From NCBI GenBank assembly GCA_963921195.1, contig OY992537.1, positions 33,217,410 through 33,281,409 on the forward strand: a stretch of 64,000 nucleotides of DNA, read 5' to 3'. The notes under the pieces are model-generated. The model saw only the letters and a program-made list of their open reading frames with translations, had not been told where the DNA came from and made no database searches. The position numbers were made by a program, and so were the translations under genes. This document shows, piece after piece, positions 54,634 through 64,000 of this stretch (position 1 is the first letter of the stretch; each line of letters opens with the position of its first letter). The stretch comes from Pegoplata infirma (Eukaryota > Arthropoda > Insecta > Diptera > Anthomyiidae).

Positions 54634-55747
54634 CAGGGCTGCCATATTTGCCGATTTATCGGCATTTTGCCGATTTTTTGCCTCAAAATTATCAAAGTGC
54701 CGATTTGCCGATTTTTGCTCCAAAAATGCCGATTTTTTGATCAAGTCTAAAATCACGGTCACTTTTTATTCCCTCTCCTTAGTGATAGAATGATTTATGT
54801 ATTTAAGTTTGTCATTCCGTATGTGACATCACGAAATATCGGTCTAGGACCACAAAAAGTGAACATATTCATGGTCCTTCATCGATTTGTTTAACAAAAA
54901 CCTGTGCGCCAATATCTTTAGGTTCCTCATTTGACCTAAAAATCGGGAAGCTCTAAAGAAAGTGAAAAAAAAAATATTTTTTTTTTGCTGGAAATATTAT
55001 TTAGTATTAGGACATTACTGAAAAATATTTTTTATGGATATTTCTGATATTTCCTTGGTCTTTAAAAATTGTATTGTTTTTATACCCTCCATTCTAGTGA
55101 TAGAGGGTATATAAAAGTTTGTCACTCCGTTTGTAACTCATCGAAATATCGGTCTGGGCCCCATAAAGTATATATATTATTGATCAGTGATCGATTTTAA
55201 GACATTCTAGCGATGTCCGTCTGTCTGTGGAAATGGTGATCACGGACAAAATATTAGATGGAGATGACTGAAACGTAACATATTTATTGGAAGTTCTCCC
55301 GAGAAGTTTGGTAGTGCATTTGAGCGATATCGGTTCAGCGGTTCAAAAGTTATGAAATCTTTTTTCAAAATTTTTTTGTTTCAAAAGTATTTTCCTTTTA
55401 AATAAAGTTTTTTTTCAATAATCTTTTTTGGATGGTATCAATACATTCGGCAATACCGAATTTAACTATTTTACTTGTTTAAAAAAAAAAAAATATATAT
55501 ACATATATTTTTAGTTTTTTGATGCAAATATAACGTAATATTAGCTTAGTTTTAATTAGCTTATTAGTTTTGTTGCAAAATTGTTCTGTTTTGTTATTTT
55601 TTGTCAATAAAAATATGTTTTATTGTATTTAAAATGGCTATTTTTCATTTGCCGATTTTCTGCCGATTTTGTAAATTGAAGTGCCGATAATGCCGATTTT
55701 TTTTTGAAAATATGCCGATTTTTCATCAAAATCATCTGGCACCCCTG
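54634..55747. mobile_element. hAT-like element with CAGGG(C/G)TGCCA ends and TGCCGATTT repeats, perfect 8-bp TSD
   Basis: cagggctgcca and tggcacccctg are inverted with one mismatch. CTCACAGC is duplicated exactly (54626-54633, 55748-55755). About six copies of tgccgattt or its near variants sit at the left end and five at the right: an unusually clear subterminal array. A mini-me lies inside. No transposase. Confidence 0.92.
55077..55480 (+). mobile_element. mini-me / DINE-1-like element, type A (short), beside an older copy
   Basis: A clear copy with tataccctccattctagtg, ggtctgggccccataaag, gtccgtctgtctg, ttctcccgagaagtttgg and an end hairpin cattcggcaataccgaattt with acttgttt. Directly upstream, 54765-54900 is a worn second start (attccctctccttagtgat, tatcggtctaggaccaca), so two insertions of the same family are stacked. 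Confidence 0.8.
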
Positions 55748-55900
55748 CTCACAGCTCAGTGCATAAAATATACAATAACTTCATTCAGTAGCAAGCTAAC
55801 TTTCTTCCAAGCAGGTTGATGTTGGTTTGTTTAAAAACTACACAAATACATGCTTATTTATATTAATACACCAACACATTCTTATACTTATAAATGTATA

Positions 55901-56394
55901 CTTATAAATGTATTTGATGAATTTCACGGAACATCAATACTCGACATTGATATCCTGTTGTTACCGACATTCAGCCATACTCTTCATTGGGAATTTTTGA
56001 ATTATGGTTTTTTCAAACTGTTTTTATTTAAAACTTCTTCAGTAACATAAGAGTTAAAACACCTCAATTCAATAAAAAAAAGTAGGTTTTTTGAACTTAC
56101 CCCTTTAAAATTTGATGAAAGTTGGAATATAGTTAGGCCCTTACAAAGATATGATGGTGCCAAAATGTTGGACTTCTTGCAGTTTTTCTTCCCGAGATAT
56201 GGGTAAGGATCATAAGCATTATAGGATGCCCGAACTTTCAAGTTTGTAGAAATCACTTGGTCCATCTCGTACACCTCATCCAACTCGTCCAACTTGTCGG
56301 TACCTGGTGGACTGGCCACGAGTACCGTAAAAATTAACCCTGGAAACAAAAAAATTTACAATCTGAAAATTTTCTATAAAAAAAAGTCTAGGCA
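55901..56394. other. Gene-free stretch with a thrice-repeated block
   Basis: On the minus strand, near 56300-56200, gacaagttggacgagttgga leads to aagtgatttctacaaacttg and aaagttcgggcatcctataa. Related blocks lie at 60150-60290 and 62580-62720, next to other R copies, so this belongs to a dispersed repeat. The 115-codon open frame over it has no known domain. Confidence 0.45.
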
Positions 56395-57997
56395 ATGTTT
56401 TTAGGCTGGTGTCTAATTTTAAAAATGATGCAGGACGCCACCTCAGTTTGACTACTACATATAAGCTAACGACTAACAAAAAAGAAAATAAGAATAACTG
56501 TTTTCATTTTATTAAAACCAAAACGGTTTGCAACTTCAATTTGTAACTTGGATAATAACTGCCCTGCTGGTGAATAAAAGCGATTTTTACAAGATGGTGA
56601 ATAAAACGTAACCAAGCAAAAAAAGAGCTAACCATTCACTACAAAATTCACCACAACTTATGAACCAGATGTACTTCTTCTTCAACTGAAACATTGATGA
56701 ATTTAATATGGGCGTGACACACAAAGTATGTTCTTTTTATCGCCACTTTTCAGTGGCGAAAGATTGACACTTAAGTATAACATATATCACTAGTGTTTTT
56801 ATCACAACTTCTGAAGTAGTGATCCGGATGTTAATATAACTTGACCTTTTGGAAGCACTTTTTTCATCACTTCTTTAGAAGTACATATTTCTTGGCATTT
56901 TGGGTGTGATTATGTCATTTTTATTTGGTGATTTAGAACTTCTAAATTAGAAGTTCTTTTTTCACTTATTTTTGTAAGATTGATTGAAAGAGTATTTTTT
57001 TGTTATATTTACACTAAAAATACTGTTCGACATCAAAAACCTTCCAGTGAAATTTCTAACTGGTCCTTATAGATTTTGGTCTCCTGCTTCCAAATCTACC
57101 GTCCAAATTTTTCTAGCACGTACCCTTTTTGGAATATTCGCTGATAAAAAGTAAAAAAAACACTTTTAGGGGTCCACAGTTATGTATTCTTACGCTGCTT
57201 CCACGAAATAGGACTTGATTTCATATGAAATGGACCTCCTGATTCCAAAACTGCAATCCACAATTTTCAAGCATGTTCTGTTTTCGAGATATTCGCGTTT
57301 GAAAATTTAAGTGTGATTTATAAAGAATATAAGTGCGTAACAGTAGAGTTTGAGTTTTTCAAACACCAATATTTCAAAAACAGTACTCGAAAGAAAAATT
57401 TGGATGCCAGATTTGGAATAAAGATGCCTTATTTTTACTAAATCGAGTTCTATTGTGTTTGAGCAACTTAAGAATACGTTACAGAGGAGACCCAAATGTT
57501 TCAATATTAAAACGCGAATATCTTAAAAACCTTATGTGATAGAAAAATTAATTTCATGATAATCTAACGTATATACTTCGAATTAAAAAAGGAATAATTA
57601 TAGAGATCACAAAACTATAAATACTCACGGCGAATTGATTCACAAGTTTGTTTTGACCACAAGCCTATACCTCAACTTTCTAAAAAGCTTAAACAATCTT
57701 TAATAATGTGATGCAGCAACATCCGCTTTAGTTCGTAAATATATTTATTTAATTTAGGACCAACTTTTTTTGATATAAGATATGAAATTTGAAAAATTTA
57801 TCAATAATCGATTTTCTACTTTTCGATTTTTTAAGCTCTAAATAAAGAGAAATAAAATGCCATTACCAAATTTTGTCACCATTTTTGCAAAACCTAAACC
57901 TATTTGAAGCTGGACGTAGAAAAAATTGCATTCATTCTAATTGTTTCAGTTGAAAAGGAAGTTAATATGTTGTGGCGATTTGATTCCTAAGAACATA

Positions 57998-59414
57998 TCG
58001 CTCCTTTACTTGTATAGTGTCAGAACCCAAAATATTTGATTTTTGTAGAAAACAAGTTTAAAGTTTACTATTGCAACTGGTTTTTAATTGAAAAAGGCCG
58101 GTACATAGATAATGTAATAATGGCGTGTACTCTTCTCAAACGGTGAGTTTAAAAGATATTAATACGAATTCTTGACACAATATAAAGCACGATATAACGA
58201 ATAATTCTGCATCATTAACTAAAAAAACGCATTTTTTGAGTTATGACTAGAGAATGCATCCCGGGATTTCCCGTCCCGGGATTCCCGGGAAATTCGTCAT
58301 TTTTCATTTCCCGCATTCCCGGGAAATTTGTGCGGGATTCCCGGGAATTTTAAAAAATGTACATAAGCAAGTTAACTGCTGTATTAAGGTAAATAAATGC
58401 TTAAATATAAGTGCTCGGATTTTCGCTCACTACAAAATTGAAAATATATGCTTAGAATATGCACTTAAAAATCAAAAATATGCACTAAAAATTCGAAAAT
58501 ATTTACTAAAAACAATTAAAAAATTGTTTATCATAAGAAAAGGTTTTACTAAAAGCAAAACATATGAAGTTTATGACCTTGTACCGACACAGAAGTTGAA
58601 GATTTTTAAGTTAAAAAATTGTATAATTAAAAAAATATTTTCATAGTATTTATGAACAAATTCTTAAAAATGTATAAACCTTTCATAAATTCTTTGAACT
58701 TTTTTATTCATCAAAAAAATTATTATATTTTTCAATTCCACGTATTAAGAATTATTCATAAATACTATGAAAAAGTTCATAAATGTTATGAAAAAGGTAA
58801 TAAACTCTTAAAAATTAGTTCATAAATACTATGCATTGTATAGTGTTGTACACAAGGTATACCTGTGTTGTATACAACACAAATATTTGTTGGTGTTGTA
58901 TACAACACAAATATTTTTTAAACATAAATTATACCTCTATAAAACTTCTTTTCGATTACTTTTAATTTATATTTAAATTTGTGTAATATTTTCAGTTTCC
59001 TTATCTATAGCAAAATAAGAAAAAATATGCATTTTCGTAAAAATCTGAAAAATAAGCAAAAACAAACATTTTTTAAACTGTTTTAAGATTTAAAAAAAAC
59101 TTAACAGGACATTGCTTATTTTTTTTAATATAGTTTTTAGCATAATTTGTTGTTTTTGTTTTATTACACTGAATTATTATTTTATTTTGTTTTTAAATGT
59201 ACTATGTTATGTATTGGCCTTGTTAGACGTACCAATTTTGCAAACAAAAATATGTAAAAAAAATTGTTAAAAACTAAAAAAAAATATTATTGGTTTTTAG
59301 TGCGGGATCCCGGGAATCCCGGGAAATTCAAAATTTTTTCCCGCTTTCCCGGGAAATGGAAAAGTGCGGGAAATTGCGATCCCTAGTTATGACACTATAC
59401 AAGTAAAGGAGCGA
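57998..59414. mobile_element. TA-flanked MITE with TCGCTCC ends, copy 2, interrupted
   Basis: tcgctcctttacttgtatag and ctatacaagtaaaggagcga are perfect inverses with TA on both sides. Apart from the hAT-like insertion at 58248, it is nearly identical to 26547-26804. The uninterrupted copy shows the site gagttatgatactata. Confidence 0.9.
58248..59385. mobile_element. hAT-like element with CCCGGG-rich ends, perfect 8-bp TSD
   Basis: GTTATGAC is duplicated exactly (58240-58247, 59386-59393). The termini start tagagaatgcatcccggg and end aaattgcgatcccta; the shared ends are short, but both subterminal zones repeat ttcccgggaa many times. This motif also marks the hAT-like element at 45314-48608, so the two are probably related. 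The 130-codon open frame at 58254-58646 is Lys/Ile-rich and not a transposase. Confidence 0.85.
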
Positions 59415-60093
59415 TATGAAAAAGGTACTTCAAAATCATTAAGCAAAGAACTGGTGAAAGATGTTTTTATTTTTATTTTGTAGCATTTTTGGAAGTGATT
59501 TTAAAAGTACTTCCTACGGAATATGAAGTTCGGCACCTATCGCTACTTTGTATGTGGTGAAACCACTAATTCTTTTTGAACCACTTCGTTTATTTTTTGC
59601 TGGGAACATAATTTTTTTTCAACAATTTTTTTTTTTTTTTTCATCAAATTGAATTTTTTTCATCAAAAAATTTTTTTTCAGCAATATTTTATTTCATCAA
59701 TTTTTTTTTCAAAAAAATTTTTTTTCATCATTTTTTTTTACCAAAAACTTTTTTTCCATCAAATGTTTTTTTTCATCAAAAATTTTTTTTATGATTTTTT
59801 TTTTTTATAAAAATTTAGTTTTCTTCATGAAAAGCTTTTTTCATAAAAAAAAAAAAAATATTTTTTACCAATATTTTTTTTCACCAAAAATTTTTTTTTC
59901 GTCAAAATTTGTTTTTTCATTAAAATTTTTGTTTTTCATCAAAAAATTATTTTTTTAATTTTTTTCTTATTTTTTCCCCCAAAACTACTTTTTCACCAAG
60001 TCTAAAATTCTGTCATAAAATTGTTCCATTTGTTTAACAAATGTACAAAAAACAAGTAAGAGTGTTTAATTCTTCTGTGCCGAATCATTTAAA

Positions 60094-60487
60094 ATTGCTT
60101 TTTAATTTTCTTTTTTTCAAATTTTCTTATTTTTATTTTGATTTATTTTGATTTGCTCATTCCAGGGTTACGTGATGGGACGTGATGGTCCAAGTGATTT
60201 CCATAAACTTGAAAGTTTGGAGATCCTATAATACTCCATGGCCCTTGATATGGGGTCTTGAAAATTGGGAAATTAGTACATGAGCAAATCCATTGGAAAT
60301 TTATCTGGCGGATCATCGATTTTGTTAATTTTTATTAATGTGATAAAACTTCATAAATGATTAAAAACCACATATTTTTTTTTTATCAACACTTTGGAAG
60401 AATATGGGCGTTTAAAAAATCGCTTTTTTGGCAATATTGACTTTTAGACAGATTTTTTTCAATTTTTGTACTCGGAAACCGTAAGTC
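60094..60487. other. Gene-free stretch with repeated block
   Basis: From ~60180, gatggtccaagtgatttcca and ggagatcctataatactcca match the blocks near 56200 and 62620. No gene. Confidence 0.45.
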
Positions 60488-61056
60488 GTACTAAAAAAAT
60501 ATTTTAGATAAAATTATGAATATTTGAAAGTAAGAAACATTTTTTTTTTTTCAAAAAAATGTTAACAAAATGTTTTGAAAACGACATTTTAATGTCCTTT
60601 TTCCCTAACAAGGACACCATGGATTTTCAAAAACAAAATTTTGTATTAAAGCTGAGAATATCCTTTTGACAATGTTAACATTTCAGAGAGGTGTTTTTTT
60701 CGTATTGCTGATTTATCAATTTTCAAAGTTTGTTAGAGAGCCAAATACTTGATTTTTTTTTAAAATTTTTGCAAAAATTCTAAAATTTAGCTTTATTACT
60801 AATTTTGAAATTTATTGCTCAATAACAAGAAAAAACACCTCCCTGAAATTTTAATAGTGTTAAAAGGACATTCTAAACTTTAATAAAAAATTTTCGTTTT
60901 TGAAATCCATGGTGCCCTTGCCAGGAAAAAAAGGGCATTCCAATATTGTTTTCAAAAAATTTTGTTAAAATTTTTTTGAAATGTTTTTTTTTTGCTTATA
61001 AATTTAAAATCTCCATAATTATATAAATAATATTATCTCAGATAGTTTTTTCGTAC
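60488..61056. mobile_element. Foldback element, ~0.57 kb visible
   Basis: The arms mirror around ~60772: gtactaaaaaaatattttag with ctcagatagttttttcgtac, gttaacaaaatgttttgaaa with tttcaaaaaattttgttaaa, accatggatttcaaaaac with gtttttgaaatccatggt, cagggaggtgttttt-type blocks both sides. Fragments like its outer arm occur near 10260-10330. Confidence 0.75.
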
Positions 61057-61058
61057 AA

Positions 61059-61656
61059 CCCAGAAAACTTTGGTAATGGGTAGTGATTATATAACACATT
61101 ACCAGGTAATGTATATACCTTATTTGTAGCAATATTTTAGGATGTCTTACCAAAGATTTGTTCCACAACGTATTATTTTAAAGTAAAAATAATGCTTTAC
61201 TAATAATTTGTAATGTAATGCATGATTATTGGAAAAAATGTATTTCATATTTATTATTTCTAAACATTACATCATGGATGACTTATATTTGGTTACATTA
61301 TGTATTATTTGAAAGTTTGAAATAATGTATTATTTATAATTGGATGCATAATGCATTACAATAACATAAAAAACAATTATTTTATAAAAAAAATGCATAA
61401 GTTTAAACTCGAGGGCTCACGACAGGAAATTTCTAACGACACACACTCACGAGCATATTTTATCTACTTACCCTCACTTACAATCACGTGAGTAAATTTA
61501 ATACAAATTTACTTTTTCACTACTCGTAACACCTTACTCGTATGCATTTACTTTGAGTCTCATCCCCTGTTAAAATCATCAATGCTGCAATGTATATATA
61601 AGCAATCCTATATAATACCTTATTTTATACCTTATTTGGTAATCTAAGTTTTGCTG
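61059..61656. mobile_element. TIR element with CCCAGAAAACTTTGG ends
   Basis: cccagaaaactttggtaatgg and the inverse-like ggtaatctaagttttgctggg bracket ~600 bp rich in taatgcattac palindromes. A cacg-rich block (61425-61575: actcacgagcat, aatcacgtgagt) looks like debris of the hAT-like family at 2317. The TSD is unclear. Confidence 0.6.
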
Positions 61657-61689
61657 GGATAGCATAACATTTTACTTAAAATTAAGTAC

Positions 61690-61770
61690 CGATTTTTTTG
61701 GACAGACTGGTGGGAATAGAACCCACGACCCCCAGACTCATATGCTAGCATACTACCAACTGGGGCGCCT
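61690..61770 (-). repeat. tRNA-derived sequence (SINE-like)
   Basis: On the minus strand, ggcgccccagttggtagta (A-box-like) is followed by gtgggttctattcccacc, a B box with one change in a pairing T arm. The spacing is tRNA-like but the anticodon arm is irregular. A T/A-rich run follows. Confidence 0.55.
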
Positions 61771-61779
61771 TATTAAAAA

Positions 61780-62400
61780 CTTTTGTTCGTATTTTTTTTT
61801 TTTTTTCATCAAATACTTTTTTTTTTTTTATAATTTGTTTCCATCAATTTTTTTTTTCATCAAAATTTCTTCATGAAAAACTTTTTTTCATCAAAAATTT
61901 TTTTTTTCTCCAAAAATTTTTTTTTCATCAATTTTTTTTTTTTTTCATTAAAAAATATTTCTTTTGATTTTTTTCTTATTTTTTTCACCAAAACTACTTT
62001 TTCACCAAGTCTAAAATTCTGTCATAAAAATGTTTCATTTGTTTAACAAATGTACAAAAAACAGATGAGAGTGTTAAATTCTACGGTACCGAATCATTTA
62101 TACTCTCCAAAATGTAAAAAAGCTTTTTTGCACTTAAGAAATGCACTCATTTTCCAAATTAACAGCTCTTTTGGTTTAGACTGCATCTTGCTTTCCACAG
62201 ATGTATATGAGGATGGATCAACAGTATATAAAATTGATGGGACCTCGGCCTATATTTCAATTCGTTTTGCATGGAATGGCAAATATCATTAATTTTTCTC
62301 AAAAAAACTTTACTTTGGCAATTATATCCAAATCTTCAGTAAAAATGATCATGATTTAATGTTTTGGACTAGAGTACAAAATTCGCCGGCATTTTTAACT
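61780..62400 (+). repeat. Dispersed repeat R, array and 3' half
   Basis: It begins within the tttttcatcaaa array and continues with accaaaactactttttcacc, gtaccgaatcatttatactc, tttggtttagactgcatctt and catgatttaatgttttggac, ending cgccggcattttt. The 80-codon frame at 62050-62292 is this repeat read through. Confidence 0.7.
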
Positions 62401-63914
62401 TATTTTTTACATTTTTTTTCAAATTTTTTTCTTTAAATTTTCTTTTTTCTCTTATTTTTTTGATTTTTTTTAGCATAATAAATTAATCAAATATTTTCCG
62501 TTTTATTTTTCCTTAAATATAACTTTTTTTTTGGTTTTATATTAAAAATATTTTTTTTTTAATTTTTCTTAATTTTCGAGCCCATTTAACAAGTTTGACG
62601 AGTTAGATGATTTGGACGTGAAGTACTAAGTGATTTCCACAAATGTGAAAGTTCGGAGATCCTCTAGTACTCTATGGTCCTTGATATGAGGTCTTGAAAA
62701 TTAGGAAAATAGTATATATTTGACAAAAGTGTTCCGACATTAAGAATGATACTCTCATTCAGATTTCAGCTAATAGGTAAAGAGACAGCATTTAAAATGG
62801 CATTCACCAAGATTTCAAGAGTTGCAAAATAAAAAAAACAACTTTTTTGGCGAATTGTCTTTGTCGACAGTCTTGCTACATCAACGGATCGAAGGTACTT
62901 AACAAAAATACTTAAATTATAATCTGACCACATTCGCTTTTAATTAAATTGCTATATTTAAAAAAAATTATATAAACTCATTAAAATCACTTTGTTCACC
63001 TTTAGCAAAGAGAAAAACTCATTATATATGGTTAAGTGTTTGATAATGTTTAAGGTCAACATGTTAAAGAATCATACATATGTTCATCTTTGTCCACATC
63101 ATAAACATCAACTTATTTAACCAAGCAAACAACCTTCTTCCAACCAGCCAAGCAAATAACCAGAAAGACAGACAGACATACAAAAGCCGAAATTAAACAG
63201 AGACATAAAAACCGTAAAGGTGCAAAATAGAGCAACAGCAAGGCAGCAGTAGCAGCAGCTGAATATAGTTGAATGAATATAAAAAAAACATACTGACACA
63301 TACGGATAAAGACAACGAGCAAACACACACACCCTCTGTCATGGTCTTTTTACTGTACACATATTTTTTTTTTTTAAGGACTCAAACACACATTCGAAAT
63401 AAAAATTCATTCTATCTTGTATACGAATTTTAAAACAGGCCACATGCCAAGTAAAGTGGTATTTTTTCATTTAATTTTTTTTTTGTTGCTGTTGTTGTTT
63501 TGTATCTTTTCTTTACATACAACTAAAAACACCTTCTATCTACTCTTGATAACCAAATACAAAAACCCGGTAAAGGATATTAAGTTGGTTTGTGCTTGTG
63601 TGTTTGTTCGTGTGTGTGGGTTTGTGTAAATAAAAGCAGAGTCCTTTTTATGAACAAACAAACAGTCAGATAGTCACTCACTCTTTCTTTCCACTGACTC
63701 AGAGTGTATACGTAGAAGATACTTTGTTTACCATTATGCATATGTAGATACACTGAAAAAAACCGCACTAAAAAGAGTTATTTTTTCCATTTGGCTTATC
63801 TGCTTGACTTTTTTATAAAGCGATTTCCATTTAAGTTTAATCAAAAGCAAATCAGATAATCTTAACCCTAGGTGTTTTAAAAAATATCATCTTAATATGA
63901 AATGTTTTAAGGGT
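62401..63914. other. T-rich tract, repeated block, then low-copy sequence
   Basis: 62400-62580 is T-rich. 62580-62720 is the block shared with 56200 and 60180. From ~62900 the sequence looks low-copy, with CA/CAG-rich strings (gcaaggcagcagtagcagca near 63239) and gttgctgttgttg near 63484, more like ordinary fly intergenic or intronic DNA. No gene is supported. At 63750 cactgaaaaaaacc may be a MITE end. Confidence 0.45.
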
Positions 63915-64000
63915 GGTGTCGAATTTAAAGAAAGTTGCAGGACGCCACCTCAGTTTTACTATATAACCTAATGATTAACAAAAAAGATAATAAGAATTAC
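63915..64000 (+). repeat. Dispersed repeat R, 5' start (window-truncated)
   Basis: gtggtgtcgaatttaaaga, gcaggacgccacctcag and actatataacctaatgatta are the first blocks of R; the copy runs off the window. Confidence 0.75.

Larger units (their letters stand above)
54548..55900. mobile_element. hAT-like element with CAGTGGTCGGCA end, longer relative of 29312-29519
   Basis: The left end cagtggtcggcatccattg and ~80 bp following match the mini-hAT at 29312 almost exactly; after an insertion (54634-55747) the match picks up at acaccaacacattc near 55870. The inverse right end is not found, so the 3' terminus is lost or diverged. The end coordinate is approximate. Confidence 0.7.
56613..59604. mobile_element. 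TIR element with CAAGCAAAAAA / TTTTTTGCTGGG ends
   Basis: The ends are caagcaaaaaaagagc and gtttattttttgctggg; subterminal gtggtgaa/ttcaccac and acttctaaagaagt motifs recur on both sides. AAC is present at both edges. The interior shows no ORF beyond chance. A TA-flanked MITE is nested at 57998-59414. TIR quality is modest, so the boundary is tentative. Confidence 0.55.
56395..60093 (+). repeat. Dispersed repeat R, hosting a three-level nest
   Basis: The 5' block (aggctggtgtctaatttta, gcaggacgccacctcag) and ggtgaataaaa pair run 56402-56612. After the nest, the T-rich catcaaa array resumes at 59605 and the 3' block (ttttcaccaagtctaaaatt, gtgccgaatcatttaaaa) runs to ~60093. The cataatttttttt junction joins cleanly. 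Confidence 0.75.

Noticed and set aside
56002..56349. 115-codon minus frame with DKLDELDEVYEMDQ
   Set aside because: The block recurs near 60180 and 62620 as a non-coding repeat; no known domain.

Overview
The window is A+T-rich eukaryotic DNA, almost certainly from a higher (calyptrate-like) fly. The evidence is many copies of the dipteran mini-me type repeat: a tataccctccac start, GTCY-rich proto-microsatellites such as gtccgtctgtccgtc, and a Helentron-type 3' hairpin around ttcggcacggccgaa ending cttgttt. Non-LTR retrotransposons typical of insects are also present. I find no host protein-coding gene, rRNA, CRISPR array or bacterial signal. Nearly all of the window is transposable elements (TEs), satellites and their debris, nested inside one another. 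It could be intergenic DNA, a giant intron, or heterochromatin.

The only intact genes are the two ORFs of a Jockey-like non-LTR retrotransposon at 49505-53932. ORF1 is a gag-like protein with three zinc knuckles. ORF2 carries an endonuclease and a reverse transcriptase and overlaps ORF1 by 10 bp. The element has tandem 5' UTR repeats, an AATAAA and poly-A tail, and a target-site duplication (TSD) ATCAAATA. It sits inside an older hAT-like element. Two degenerate non-LTR remnants lie on the minus strand: an RNase H-bearing one split by an insertion (14729-16680) and a 5'-truncated C-terminal piece with a poly-A tail (34609-35055).

Layout. 0-13 kb: part of a foldback element, a hAT-like element carrying two MITEs (miniature inverted-repeat elements), a dispersed repeat called here R, and a Transib-like element carrying a 177-bp satellite; then a near-complete 1.95-kb palindromic foldback element. 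13-28 kb: the split LINE remnant, mini-me copies, TA-flanked MITEs, a second foldback interrupted by a hAT-like element, tRNA-like repeats and R copies. 28.5-34 kb: a 5.4-kb hAT-like element containing a foldback, tRNA-like repeats, a mini-hAT and a second Transib-like element carrying a 25-bp minisatellite. 36-40 kb: a hAT-like element with two nested inverted-repeat elements, then a 21-bp minisatellite that inverts in its middle. 41-49 kb: two R copies, one hosting a foldback and the other a four-deep nest. 49-64 kb: the Jockey-like element, a three-deep hAT/hAT/mini-me nest, an R copy holding another three-deep nest, further foldbacks, MITEs and tRNA-like repeats.

The parts cohere as insertion history rather than as a pathway. 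Many insertions have readable TSDs: 8 bp for hAT-like, TA for Tc1/mariner-like, TAA for PIF/Harbinger-like and GC-rich 5 bp for Transib-like, so the order of insertion can be read. Superfamily calls rest on terminal inverted repeats (TIRs) and TSDs seen by eye; no transposase gene survives for any DNA transposon here. Two Transib-like elements, each with a different tandem array inside, are the most unusual observation.
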